Below are positions 29,075 to 38,117 of a stretch of DNA of 64,000 nucleotides, piece after piece; the first letter of the stretch is position 1, and each line of letters opens with the position of its first letter. Source of the stretch: Brevibacillus porteri (GTDB lineage Bacteria > Bacillota > Bacilli > Brevibacillales > Brevibacillaceae); contig NZ_PXZO01000011.1 in the NCBI RefSeq assembly GCF_003013475.1, positions 62,001-126,000 of the forward strand. The letters run 5' to 3'. A program made the position numbers and the translations under genes. A model generated the notes under the pieces. It worked only from the letters and a program-made list of their open reading frames with translations, was not told the origin of the DNA and made no database searches.

Positions 29075-30019
29075 ATGCCAAAATCAAAAAGACTGCTGGA
29101 AATGATGATGACTGTCAACCGGAAGCGCAAATTTACGGTAAGGGAGCTTGCCGACGAATTTGGCGTTTCAGGGCGAACGATTCTCAGGGACCTGTAAGAG
29201 CTGAGTGAGTTAGGAGTACCTTTGTACGCTGAGGTGGGACCGCATGGCGGATATCACGTTTTGAAGGAAAGGATTTTGCCGCCTATTGCATTCTCAGAGG
29301 AGGAAGCGGTCGCCATCTTTTTCGCGATCCATGCTCTTCGACACCATACCTCTCTGCCCTTTGAAACAGAATCCTCATCAGCGCTGAACAAATTTTATCA
29401 GTTCATGCCGCCGGATATTCGTGATCGCATTGATCAGATGAAACGCCGTGTTGATTTCGTGACACCGCAGCGGCAAGCCAGCTCTCCGCATTTATCCAGA
29501 TTGCTGGATGCTGCCATCCAACAAAAAGTACTCCTTATCACTTATGAAACGCGCGGACAACAATCCAAGCGGGAGATGCAGCCGATTGGAATTTATACGA
29601 AAAACGGTTTATGGTACAGCCCGGCTTATTGTTATCAGCATCAAGAGATTCGCGTGTTTCGTTGTGATCGTATCCATTCCGTCGAACAATCAGTATTGAA
29701 GCCGTTGGATCTCCGTGACATTCACTTGGAAAATAGACTGAGCAAGACAGTCGAGGATAAGGACACGGTCCACTTATTTGCGGAGCTGACCATTGAAGGT
29801 GTGCAGGCTTGTGAGGCTGAACTTTGGCTTGCATCCATGCTGCATATGCGGCAGGATGGAAGTGGTTGGTTGGAAGGAAATGTAGCGAGAAGAGACATTT
29901 TATTTTTTGCAAAGTTCTTGATTGGGTTAGGGAAAGAAGTAACTGTGCAGCATTCACCCGAAATAGTGGACGGCATAAAAACGTATTTGGCAGAACTGAT
30001 AAACATGTACTCGCAATGA
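29075..30019 (+). pseudogene. HTH-WYL domain regulator interrupted by a stop codon
   Basis: Frame begins at ATG 29075 behind GGAGAG. Residues 1-40 form a complete-looking HTH (RKFTVRELADEFGVSGRTILRDL). Codon 41 is TAA (29195-29197), where the family usually has Gln or Glu. The same frame then continues for 274 codons with a YafY-type WYL domain (LYAEVGPHGGYHVL, LLITYETRGQQSKREMQPIGI). One C-to-T change would explain the stop. A TTG at 29222 with AGGAG five bases upstream could restart translation and yield a separate WYL protein of 265 aa. It could be a pseudogene, a sequencing error or a split gene. Confidence 0.75.
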
Positions 30020-30029
30020 GGAGGTAGCT

Positions 30030-30365
30030 ATGGCATTACCTAAAAAAGGAACACGGGGTATCACGGTAGGAGCGCAGCGATATCGTTGGGTTATTAGCCC
30101 AGCAGCAAAGGGGCTACTCGCGTTGACGATCCAGCACAACGAAGGTATGGGTCAATTGATTCGCGTGTATGTAAAATCAGATGTAAATGATTTTTGGGCG
30201 GAGTTTCCACATGTGCAGCATTTGGATATGAGAGCGATAAAGCCAGCTGACGTCGCGGCTATCATTGAAGAGGCGATCAAGCTGGGATGGCAGCCCGACA
30301 AAAAAGGGGCGCCTTTGAGCTTTGACTTCATCGGTAGTACGCTCGTCAAAAAAGGGGATACATAG
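30030..30365 (+). CDS. hypothetical protein
   Basis: 111 aa, ATG behind GAGGTAG, ten bases after the WYL frame and probably in its transcript. The sequence starts ALPKKGTRGITVGAQRYRWVISP, contains FPHVQHLDMRAIKPADVAAIIEEAIKLGW and has no signal peptide or membrane segment. Small soluble alpha/beta protein; I recognise no functional motif. Confidence 0.7.
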   Translation: MALPKKGTRGITVGAQRYRWVISPAAKGLLALTIQHNEGMGQLIRVYVKSDVNDFWAEFPHVQHLDMRAIKPADVAAIIEEAIKLGWQPDKKGAPLSFDFIGSTLVKKGDT

Positions 30366-30410
30366 CAATACCGAAATGGGAATTCGCAATGTGGTGAGGG
30401 AATGAAGGCG

Positions 30411-30629
30411 ATGGGGCATGATTTCAAGGCTCCGAAGCAAACGGATGTGAAGCAGTGGAAAAAGGTTGAAATCCTCTATCAGCATGGGTTTACCTATCAT
30501 TCCTGTGGCTGTGATGGCCCAGGCTACCGGCCAGCCCAATTACATGAAGTGAACGAATTTCTCGAAAAGAACAAACGGTTCAAAACAGAGGGAGAGAAAT
30601 TGCTGAATAGACTCACAGGAAGAATGTAA
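30411..30629 (+). CDS. small hypothetical protein
   Basis: 72 aa from ATG 30411; an ATG nine bases earlier is too close to the GGTGAGG site. Contains YHSCGCDGPGYRP, which resembles a small cysteine-rich turn, and a basic helical tail. Function unknown. Lies between the preceding hypothetical gene and the broken MFS gene, same direction. Confidence 0.6.
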   Translation: MGHDFKAPKQTDVKQWKKVEILYQHGFTYHSCGCDGPGYRPAQLHEVNEFLEKNKRFKTEGEKLLNRLTGRM

Positions 30630-30652
30630 AAACGAGCAGGAGGCGGGGGATA

Positions 30653-31853
30653 GTGGCAACATTCTTTTTGATCATGATTTACTTGTCGTTTATCAGCTTG
30701 GGCCTTCCTGATTCGTTACTGGGGGCAGCTTGGCCGGTCATGCAAGCAGAATATGGCGCGGCATTTGGTATGGCAGATGTGATCAACATTGCGATTTCGT
30801 CTGGTACGATCGTCTCTAGCTTGATGAGTGGTGCATTATTAAAACGATTGGGAACAGGACGGATCACACTGATCAGTTGCTTGATGACGGCGGCAGCTTT
30901 GTTCGGATTTTCTTTTGCCCCTTCGATTTTATGGTTAATGGTATTGGCATTGCCTGCCACTGGGACTAGGAGCTGGTTCTGTGGATGCAGCATTGAATCA
31001 TTATGTTGCCACGCATTTTCAAGCCCATCACATGAGCTGGCTGCATTGCTTCTGGGGTGTGGGCGCTACGCTTGGCCCCATTATTATGTCTGGCTTTATG
31101 CGCGATCATGATTTATGGCGGAATGGCTACTTGACCATTTCGCTCATTCAATTTGCGTTAGTCGTACTTCTAGCGTTTACACTTCCTTTGTGGAAACGAA
31201 TGGAGAACCTGCAGAGCCATGCTGCCAAAGAGTCACAGGGTGAGCCGTTTCGTGGGCAGAGCGAACAACCGTTACGGACAAAAGGCGTCAAGCTGACTTT
31301 GTTGACCTTTCTCTTCTATTGTGGGGCTGAAGCATCGGTGGGATTATGGGGGAGCAGCTTTTTGGTAAATGTGAAAGAGCTACCTGCGGCTGTAGCGGCG
31401 GAGTGGGTAGCCATGTATTACGGTGGCATTACCGTGGGGCGACTGATCACTGGCTTTGTAACCTTCAAAGTGAGCAACCGCGTCCTGATTCGCAGCGGAC
31501 TTCTCGTATCAATAGCTGGGGCAGCGCTGTTGATTTTGCCATTACCAACCTACTGTTCGCTAATCGGTTTTCTGTTACTCGGGTTAGGCTTCGCTCCGAT
31601 TTATCCCTGTATGCTGCATGATACCCCTGAACGCTTTGGGAAAGAGCAAACACAAAAGCTGATGGGCTATCAGATGGCGGTTGCGTACACGGGTGCCACA
31701 CTTTTGCCTCCGTTGCTAGGGTGGATTGCTGCACAGACGACAGTTTCCATTTTACCGTTTTTTATCGCTTTCTACATTGCGTTCATGCTTTATGGTTCTG
31801 AGAGAGTCAATCGAATCATGAAGCGACGGGCCGCCCAGTTAGAATCGCTCTAA
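30653..31853 (+). pseudogene. MFS transporter with a frameshift
   Basis: GTG start at 30653 behind AGGAGG. The first frame encodes about three membrane segments (FFLIMIYLSFISLGLPDSLLG, then SGTIVSSLMSGALLKRLGTGR) and then turns to nonsense near 30957. The protein continues one frame over from about 30960 to 31853 (GLGAGSVDAALNHYVATHF and eight or nine more segments). Dropping one C from the GCCAC at 30956-30960 restores LALPALGLGAGSVDAALN, so a single-base insertion separates the halves. The intact product would be about 400 aa with 12 segments, a major facilitator efflux or sugar transporter. Confidence 0.8.
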
Positions 31854-31866
31854 CATAAGGCACTTG

Positions 31867-32466
31867 CTATTTTGACGATAGCATGTTTTGCAAAGCTTTT
31901 CCGTATAAAGACAGGGGTGCCTGGTCGCCGCTAATGTAAGAAAAGATGGTCATGCCATTCTCTAGAGCAAGAATCGTCCATGCCATTTCATCCGCAGATA
32001 GAGTAGAGTCACTTTCTTTTGGCTTCAATGTTTGTATCGCCTTGGAAAGATGCTGTACCGACTCTACGATCATGTTTGACCATCGCTTTCGAACTGACTC
32101 TTCGCGCATGGCATAAAGCAAAAATTCTAGGTTCAGCATGCTCCACGTGCGATTTTGTTGCTGAACGGACATAAAATAGGCGTCCATGGCTTCTATAAAA
32201 TGCGATAATGATGGCTGGTGATCAATTACGTGATGGATATTGGACACATGTAATTGCATCTGACCTTCCAAAATAGCGAGAAAGAGATCTTCTTTGGACT
32301 GAAAATGAGCATAAACAGCTCCTTTGGTAAATCCAGCATGGTCTGCGATTTTATCAACGGAAGCCCCGTGGAAGCCTAACTGAGCAAAGGTTTCAATGGC
32401 TGCATCAATGAGCAATTGCCGTGTTTCCTTTTTACGCTCTGCTTGGGTTAACCTGCGTCTGTTCAT
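31867..32466 (-). CDS. TetR/AcrR family transcriptional regulator
   Basis: 199 aa from ATG 32466, with AGGAGG seven bases upstream on the minus strand. N-terminal HTH: LIDAAIETFAQLGFHGASVD followed by KIADHAGFTKGAVYAHFQSKEDLFL. The C-terminal ligand domain gives no hint of the effector. It is convergent with the broken MFS transporter and divergent from ctaB. A palindrome at 32495-32522 lies just upstream of its start, so it probably represses itself and perhaps a neighbour. Confidence 0.88.
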   Translation of the reverse strand: MNRRRLTQAERKKETRQLLIDAAIETFAQLGFHGASVDKIADHAGFTKGAVYAHFQSKEDLFLAILEGQMQLHVSNIHHVIDHQPSLSHFIEAMDAYFMSVQQQNRTWSMLNLEFLLYAMREESVRKRWSNMIVESVQHLSKAIQTLKPKESDSTLSADEMAWTILALENGMTIFSYISGDQAPLSLYGKALQNMLSSK

Positions 32467-32494
32467 TCGTCCGCCTCCTTCTCTTGACAAGCAT

Positions 32495-32522
32495 ACCATA
32501 TAGAATTAACATTCCATATAGT
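32495..32522. promoter_or_regulatory. imperfect palindrome, candidate TetR operator
   Basis: ACCATATAGAATT and AACATTCCATATAGT form an imperfect 28-bp dyad directly upstream of the tetR ribosome site. The position fits autorepression. Confidence 0.45.
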
Positions 32523-32646
32523 ATTTAAATCCTTATTGGTATGTAAGATACAAATGGCAGTTTTGTAGGATTTAACCGTCTACTATGTCATGCTATTTTG
32601 GAGTACGATAGATATAGATCATCTAGTAAGAGGGGACAGTGTACGA

Positions 32647-33564
32647 ATGCAGAGGGAAGAAAGCGTAGCAACGCGGAATCGGCCTATGTCCAATATTTTG
32701 GCGCAAACGGTTAAGACGGGGATTATCAAATCGAATCTGATTCCGATGTTTGCCGGATTAACATTAGCTTTATATACGTATCACTTCAGTCTAATAGATA
32801 AGTTGCCAGAAATCTTATTTGCTACAATTGGCTCTATTTTAATCATGGGTGCAGCAGGTGCTTTTAATAACGTGTATGATCGCGATATCGATTCTGTCAT
32901 GGAGAGGACGAAGAACAGACCTACAGTGACAGGAGAAATATCAACGAAGACCGTTTTATGGCTAGCATCCCTGATGACGATTTTTGGCTTAGTGTCGCTC
33001 GTCTTGGCATCACCTTTGGCTGCTATTATGGGATTTCTCGGACTGTTTTTTTATGTCGTGCCTTATACGATGTGGACCAAAAGAAGAACGGTTTACAATA
33101 CGGAGGTAGGGAGTATTTCTGGTGCAATGCCGCCGCTCATCGGTTGGGCTGCTATTCACCCAGATATCACGCATCCTGCTATCCTTGGTCTGTTTATCAT
33201 CATGGTCATTTGGCAAATGCCTCACTTTTATGCGATCGCGATTCGCAAGTATGATGAGTACAAGGCGGCTGGAGTTCCTATGTTGCCTGTGGTCAAAGGT
33301 GCAAGACGTACCTACATTCAAACAAATGTTTATTTGGTTATTTTAATTGCTAGCAGTTTTTTATTCTGGTCATTAAGCGTTGGTCTTACGTTGATGGCCC
33401 TGCTCCTGAATATTTTATGGCTGGTTCTGAGTGTATTTGGATACCGGAAAATGGATTCGCAGAAATGGTCAAAAACGATGTTTATTTATTCACTGATTCA
33501 TATGACGGTGCTGTTCTCGACGGTGATTATTTACTCGCTGATGGGGATTATTTTCAAGTTGTAA
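32647..33564 (+). CDS. ctaB: protoheme IX farnesyltransferase
   Basis: 305 aa from ATG 32647 (AGGGGA ten bases upstream). UbiA-family membrane prenyltransferase with seven to nine segments. The Asp-rich motif NNVYDRDIDSVMERTKNRP binds the farnesyl diphosphate through Mg, and the second motif is DEYKAAGVPMLPVV. Makes heme O for cytochrome oxidase. Here it stands alone, without ctaA or the cta oxidase genes, so it may be a second copy. Confidence 0.93.
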   Translation: MQREESVATRNRPMSNILAQTVKTGIIKSNLIPMFAGLTLALYTYHFSLIDKLPEILFATIGSILIMGAAGAFNNVYDRDIDSVMERTKNRPTVTGEISTKTVLWLASLMTIFGLVSLVLASPLAAIMGFLGLFFYVVPYTMWTKRRTVYNTEVGSISGAMPPLIGWAAIHPDITHPAILGLFIIMVIWQMPHFYAIAIRKYDEYKAAGVPMLPVVKGARRTYIQTNVYLVILIASSFLFWSLSVGLTLMALLLNILWLVLSVFGYRKMDSQKWSKTMFIYSLIHMTVLFSTVIIYSLMGIIFKL

Positions 33565-33578
33565 ATCAGTGATCATAC

Positions 33579-33613
33579 AAGCTGCCTTCACTTTGAGGGC
33601 GGCTTCTTTTTTT
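33579..33613 (+). terminator. terminator after ctaB
   Basis: AAGCTGCC pairs with GGCGGCTT (one wobble) and is followed by a run of T. It insulates the peptide cluster downstream. Confidence 0.8.
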
Positions 33614-33745
33614 GTCTGGGAACCTTGCAGTATAGCGGGTGCTTCTCATGTTCAACCAAAAATGGGCGCATGATCATGGAACAAATACCCAATGTCACTT
33701 CATAAATCTAGAGTAGCTCCCATGATGTGACGGAGGTGAAAATGA

Positions 33746-34060
33746 ATGGATGATTTCAAAAAAGACCTAAAAAAACTAAAGACATCTGAAATAAAATCGG
33801 ATAAAGTACAGCGTTGGGACAAAGAAAAAATGAATGAAGCTACGCTCGTTCGCGGACGGTGTGGCGGATGTGGAAGATGCGGTGGCTGCAGTAGATGCAG
33901 TTGTAGTCGTTGCAGTCGTTGCAGTTGCTCTTGCTCCTGTTCTTGCGTCTGTAGCTGTTCATGCAGTTGCTCTTGTTCTTGCAGTTGCTCTTGTTCTTGC
34001 AGTTGCTCTTGCAGTTGCTCTTGCTTCTTCCCATGCTTTGTCATATTTGATAACGATTAA
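33746..34060 (+). CDS. heterocycloanthracin/sonorensin-type TOMM precursor peptide
   Basis: 104 aa, ATG behind GGAGGTG. Residues 1-38 are a charged leader (MDDFKKDLKKLKTSEIKSDK, then VQRWDKEKMNEATLVRGR) of the kind seen in heterocycloanthracin precursors. The core from Cys39 has CGGC/CGRC/CSRC spacings and then strict Cys-Ser alternation from 59 to 93, broken only by CVC at 67-69, and ends FFPCFVIFDND. I count 26 Cys and 20 Ser in the core, all possible azole sites. Directly followed by a terminator and then the F, CD and B maturation genes. Codons vary inside the repeat, so selection seems to act on the protein. Confidence 0.88.
   Translation: MDDFKKDLKKLKTSEIKSDKVQRWDKEKMNEATLVRGRCGGCGRCGGCSRCSCSRCSRCSCSCSCSCVCSCSCSCSCSCSCSCSCSCSCSCSCFFPCFVIFDND
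33962..34024 (+). repeat. tandem DNA repeat inside the precursor core
   Basis: Two 18-bp units encoding CSCSCS (TGCAGTTGCTCTTGTTCT at 33962-33979 and 33980-33997), then two 12-bp partial units and a final TGC. Such an array can gain or lose units by slippage and change the core length in steps of Cys-Ser pairs. Confidence 0.85.
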
Positions 34061-34079
34061 TGATCACACCCCGCATTAT

Positions 34080-34120
34080 GCTCCTGCCAACAGTATTGTT
34101 TTGGCAGGAGCTTTGTTTTT
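34080..34120 (+). terminator. strong hairpin between precursor and maturation genes
   Basis: GCTCCTGCCAA pairs perfectly with TTGGCAGGAGC and is followed by TTTGTTTTT. It would end most precursor transcripts and let a fraction read into the enzyme genes, a common way to make more substrate than enzyme. Confidence 0.85.
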
Positions 34121-34214
34121 ACGAACAGGAATGTGAGACAAATAGTCCTACATAAAATGGGAGTGACATGCTTCGTCACAAATAGATTGATTTCGCAAAG
34201 GGAGGGGGAGAAGA

Positions 34215-36158
34215 ATGGAAAGGTTGAATCCTTCGATGCGTATAAAAGTGAAACGGGATACCGTTTATATACCCGATGCAGATGGAAGTGTATTTTTTCG
34301 GAATAACATCGGGACCTTCCGCATGAAGGGTGACATGATCGAACGATGGGTAGACCAATTAATGCCCATGTTTAATGGCGAGCATACACTGGAACAATTG
34401 ACCGACGATTTGCCAGATGAATACCAACAGCAAATATACCAGGTAGCGGGGACTCTTTTTCAAAACGGATTTCTCCAAGACGTGAGTCAGGATAAACCAC
34501 ATGATTTATCCCGAGAAATGATGTCAACGTATGCAGCGCAGATTGAATTTTTGGACCAGTTTGGCGGTTCGGGAGGGTATCGGTTTCAAAAATATCGAGC
34601 AGAAAACGTTTTGGTAATCGGAGCGGGCCCATTTCTCCTTTCTGCCATCCATGCATTGTTAGAATCGGGATGCGTTCAATTCCATTATGCAATGACGGGT
34701 GAGACTCCGACTGATCGTGAGCGGCTAGAGACGATCATCGAGAATTCGCGCAGGAAAGACCCGCATGTAAAGCTGGAAGAGCTAGAACCAGTGTCGTGGG
34801 GGAAGGTAGGGTGGTCGGAGGCAATCGAGCCATTCACTGCTGTTTTGTACACATCGGCACATACAAACAAGGATGAAATAAGTGTCATTCATTCTGTATG
34901 CAGAGAGCAAGAGAAGGTGTTTATTCCGGCGCTTTTCGTACTCCAAAAAGGAATGGTAGGGCCGCTGGTTCATCCGCAATCAGAGGCTTGCTTTGAATCG
35001 GCTTGGCGTCGGTTGCATCGACAGGCTTTGAGTGCGGACACTGATCATCATGCATTTTCTATGACCGCAGCAGCCATGTTGGCGAATATCGCTGTTTTTG
35101 AATGGTTCAAATACGTTACAGGGTCCATAGAAACAGAGGTCCCCAACAAGGTTTATTTGCTAAATCTAGAGACATTAGAAGGAAGCTGGCAGTCATTCAT
35201 GCGGCATCCGATGCTGAGTGAAGAGATGAGCATGGAGGTATTGGATGAACGTGATCTCCAATCGCGTCTATCAAAAGAGGCAGAACATAAGGAAAGTCTA
35301 CTGTCTCTGTTCCCATCATGGACCTCATCGGGTACAGGGATTTTTGACAATTGGGATGAGGGTGAGCTAACGCAATTGCCGCTCACTCAGTGTATCGTTA
35401 CGGCAGTCGATCCCGTCGCAGATGGTCCCGCAGAGCTTTTACCATCCGTCGTATGCGCGGGTTATAACCATGATGAGGCGAGAAGAGAAGCAGGATTACT
35501 TGGGGCAGAGATGTATGTCGGAAGAATGGTGAACCATCTCGCTACCCAAAACACGGCTTTTCAATTGGGGATAGATGGAAACATCGGAATTGGAGCAGGA
35601 GAAACGGCAGCAGAAGGGTTAAGTCGGGCGTTACTGCATTATTTAACACTCACGTATATGTCAGAAATGAAAGGACGACAACCAACAGCTAGACCTGTGC
35701 ACGCTGGAACGATTGCGGATGAGCAGTCTCAGTATTATTTGCGGTCATTCGCTACATGGGGTGAAGAACCGAAGATTGCCAAAGGCCATGATGTGTGCGG
35801 TTTTCCGGTTGTTTGGGTGGGAACGCGCTCCGGTTGGTTTGGAAGTGTTGGCTTACAGGAGCTAGACGCTTTGCAAAAAGCGTTGATGTATGCCTTGCAT
35901 CGTATCCAGAATCAAGCAACACCATTGTCTAAGTATGTACTTACAGCGCAATCTGTAGCATTGACGGGTGAACCATTGGAATTGGCATTCATCCCTAGCA
36001 AAGAAGAATCTGAACATGAAGTCTGGCAGCACGCTGTCGAAGTTTTAGCGCTTCACCACAAAAAACCTCTGATCATAAATGCGGCGATAGAGCCTTTCTT
36101 GGAGGAAGACCTTGGCGGGGTATTCGCTTTGCTGCTCTCTCGGGAGGTGCTTCAATGA
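34215..36158 (+). CDS. ocin-ThiF-like leader-binding protein (TOMM F protein)
   Basis: 647 aa, start behind GGGAGGGGG. Residues about 1-95 look like a PqqD-type RiPP recognition element (SVFFRNNIGTFRMKGDMIERWV, TLEQLTDDLP). They are followed by an E1/ThiF-like Rossmann part (ENVLVIGAGPFLLSAIHALLE near 132) without clear adenylation or zinc cysteines. This matches the thiazole-containing bacteriocin maturation protein family (TIGR03693). In characterised heterocycloanthracin systems such F proteins bind the leader and present it to the YcaO enzyme. The ATGA overlap with the next gene shows coupling. Confidence 0.82.
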   Translation: MERLNPSMRIKVKRDTVYIPDADGSVFFRNNIGTFRMKGDMIERWVDQLMPMFNGEHTLEQLTDDLPDEYQQQIYQVAGTLFQNGFLQDVSQDKPHDLSREMMSTYAAQIEFLDQFGGSGGYRFQKYRAENVLVIGAGPFLLSAIHALLESGCVQFHYAMTGETPTDRERLETIIENSRRKDPHVKLEELEPVSWGKVGWSEAIEPFTAVLYTSAHTNKDEISVIHSVCREQEKVFIPALFVLQKGMVGPLVHPQSEACFESAWRRLHRQALSADTDHHAFSMTAAAMLANIAVFEWFKYVTGSIETEVPNKVYLLNLETLEGSWQSFMRHPMLSEEMSMEVLDERDLQSRLSKEAEHKESLLSLFPSWTSSGTGIFDNWDEGELTQLPLTQCIVTAVDPVADGPAELLPSVVCAGYNHDEARREAGLLGAEMYVGRMVNHLATQNTAFQLGIDGNIGIGAGETAAEGLSRALLHYLTLTYMSEMKGRQPTARPVHAGTIADEQSQYYLRSFATWGEEPKIAKGHDVCGFPVVWVGTRSGWFGSVGLQELDALQKALMYALHRIQNQATPLSKYVLTAQSVALTGEPLELAFIPSKEESEHEVWQHAVEVLALHHKKPLIINAAIEPFLEEDLGGVFALLLSREVLQ

Positions 36159-38095
36159 GTGCTGACATTCTTGTAATCGGAGACGGTGTATTAGCAGAGC
36201 TGATTTCAGAACGTCTCATGACGGATTACCGTGTGTGGCGGAGTGAGAAAATGGAATCAGCGACAAGGGTAGGAGACTTGGCACTTCTGTTACACGATAC
36301 CTATCATCCCTCCGTGTATCTGCATGCAGAGAAACATTTCCAACAAGCTAATATTCCATGGCTGCGCGGTTTTGTTTCATTCGGAGAAGCGATTGTAGGC
36401 CCGTTGGTACGACCAGGTCAAACAGGGTGCTCCCAGTGCGCAGATATGCGTCGTTTGATGGCGGGACGCGATCGGCAAGAGATGTGGAAGGTACAAAAAA
36501 TGCTGAGCGAAAAAGGCGAAACACATCGTGATCCGTGGTCATCCCGCACTGGCTTGCTACAGGTGGCACACCACGTAATCGCGGAGGTGTTACGTTTCGT
36601 AGAGGGCAGGCAAGCCCACTTATCGGAGCATATTCAATTCATTGATTTACAAACATTGACAAGTACCCGTCATTTCTTTCTGCCAAATCCATTATGTTCG
36701 GTATGTAGTCGATTGCCTGAGGATTCAGAGGATCGGGCAAGAATATGCTTGAAGCCCAACATAAAGCGAAGTCCTGATAGTTACCGCACAAAATCCATTG
36801 CTGAGTTGCAACAAGCACTTACCTCCGAGTATTTGGATTCCCGAACCGGATTTTTGAACGGGAAAGTCCGTGATCTCGTGTCTGTTTTTGCAGATGTAAG
36901 TGTCAATTTGCCTTTATTTTCGCATAATGAGGGCACAGCAGGCAGATCCGTTTCGTACGCGGATAGCGAGTTAACGGCGATTCTGGAGGGAATGGAAAGA
37001 TATTGCGGTGTAATGCCGCGTGGCAAGAGGACGACGGTTCGCGATTGCTATGCAAATCTTGCACCCCATGCCCTTGATCCGACGACGGCAGGAACCCATT
37101 CAGAAGAACAGTATGCCCTTCCAGATTTTCCGTTTCAGCCATTTGATCCCAAGCGAGAAATGAACTGGGTATGGGGTTATTCCTTTAAGGAAGAGCGACC
37201 CATTCTCGTACCTGAACTCATGGCCTACTACAGTATGGGATTCGGGGAGGGAGTTGTATTTGAGACTTCAAATGGTTGTGCGTTGGGTGGCAGCTTGGAG
37301 GAAGCGATTTTTTACGGCATCCTGGAAGTGGTTGAGCGTGATGCATTCTTGTTGACCTGGTATGCTAGATTGCCATTGCCACGCCTCGATCCGGCTACTA
37401 TTCATGATCGTGAATTGCTTTTGTTGATCGATCGAATGCAGACAGTTGCGAATTACGATTTGTACTTGTTCGATGCGACGATGGAAAATGGCATCCCGAG
37501 TGTATGGACGATTGCGAAAAACCGAAGCAAGGAAGGGATACACCTTGTTTGTGCAGCAGGAGCGCACCCAGATCCCATACGCGCCGTAAAAAGCTCTATT
37601 TACGAGACAGCTGCCATGCTCCTGCCTTTGACAGACAAGTACGAAGCGAACCGAGGCAAATATTTGCGTATGCTCCAGGATTCGTCCTTGGTGAAAAAGA
37701 TGGACGATCATGCGATGCTTTACAGCTTGCCGGAAGCAGCAGAGCGCTTATCCTTTCTTTTGGATGATGCACGTCCGATGGTCTCTTTCGCTGAACAATT
37801 TCCTAGAAGAAACCAGCATCGTGATCTAACAGACGATTTGCGTGAGTTGCTCGGCGTGTTCCAAAAGTTAGATCTCGATGTCATTGTGGTAGATCAAACG
37901 ACACCAGAGGTCGGGCGCCACGGCTTATCTTGCGTGCGCGTATTGATTCCTGGCATGCTTCCGATGACTTTTGGCCATCATCTCACGCGAGTAACGGGAT
38001 TGAAAAGAGTATTGGAGGTCCCTGTGAAGCTGGGTTACGCGAAACAACCACTGCGTGTAGACGAGTTGAATCCTTTTCCGCATCCGTTTCCATAA
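36155..38095 (+). CDS. fused E1-like/YcaO cyclodehydratase (TOMM CD protein)
   Basis: 646 aa. The N-terminal 200 residues are a short E1-like part with two CxxC pairs (GCSQCADM and LCSVCSR) that could hold zinc. The YcaO domain follows, with the ATP-binding signature SNGCALGGSLEEAIFYGI and LEVVERDAF, and a proline-rich C-terminus ending NPFPHPFP (PxPxP type). YcaO proteins use ATP to cyclise Cys/Ser/Thr side chains onto the peptide backbone, giving azolines. It overlaps the F gene by four bases. The fused, shortened C domain is why a separate F protein is needed. Confidence 0.88.
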   Translation: MSADILVIGDGVLAELISERLMTDYRVWRSEKMESATRVGDLALLLHDTYHPSVYLHAEKHFQQANIPWLRGFVSFGEAIVGPLVRPGQTGCSQCADMRRLMAGRDRQEMWKVQKMLSEKGETHRDPWSSRTGLLQVAHHVIAEVLRFVEGRQAHLSEHIQFIDLQTLTSTRHFFLPNPLCSVCSRLPEDSEDRARICLKPNIKRSPDSYRTKSIAELQQALTSEYLDSRTGFLNGKVRDLVSVFADVSVNLPLFSHNEGTAGRSVSYADSELTAILEGMERYCGVMPRGKRTTVRDCYANLAPHALDPTTAGTHSEEQYALPDFPFQPFDPKREMNWVWGYSFKEERPILVPELMAYYSMGFGEGVVFETSNGCALGGSLEEAIFYGILEVVERDAFLLTWYARLPLPRLDPATIHDRELLLLIDRMQTVANYDLYLFDATMENGIPSVWTIAKNRSKEGIHLVCAAGAHPDPIRAVKSSIYETAAMLLPLTDKYEANRGKYLRMLQDSSLVKKMDDHAMLYSLPEAAERLSFLLDDARPMVSFAEQFPRRNQHRDLTDDLRELLGVFQKLDLDVIVVDQTTPEVGRHGLSCVRVLIPGMLPMTFGHHLTRVTGLKRVLEVPVKLGYAKQPLRVDELNPFPHPFP

Positions 38096-38117
38096 CATGC
38101 ATCTGGGAGTGAGCCGG

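Noticed and set aside
33742..33753. Tiny ATG-AAT-GGA-TGA frame overlapping the TOMM precursor start
   Set aside because: Too short to support and the ribosome site spacing fits the ATG at 33746 equally well.
33962..34024. Tandem repeat as a possible CRISPR array
   Set aside because: Repeats are directly adjacent with no spacers and lie inside a coding frame.
33700..34044. Minus-strand open frame rich in Gln/Glu/Leu across the TOMM precursor
   Set aside because: It is the antisense of the TGC/TCT repeat and has no ribosome site; the plus frame has leader, core and context.
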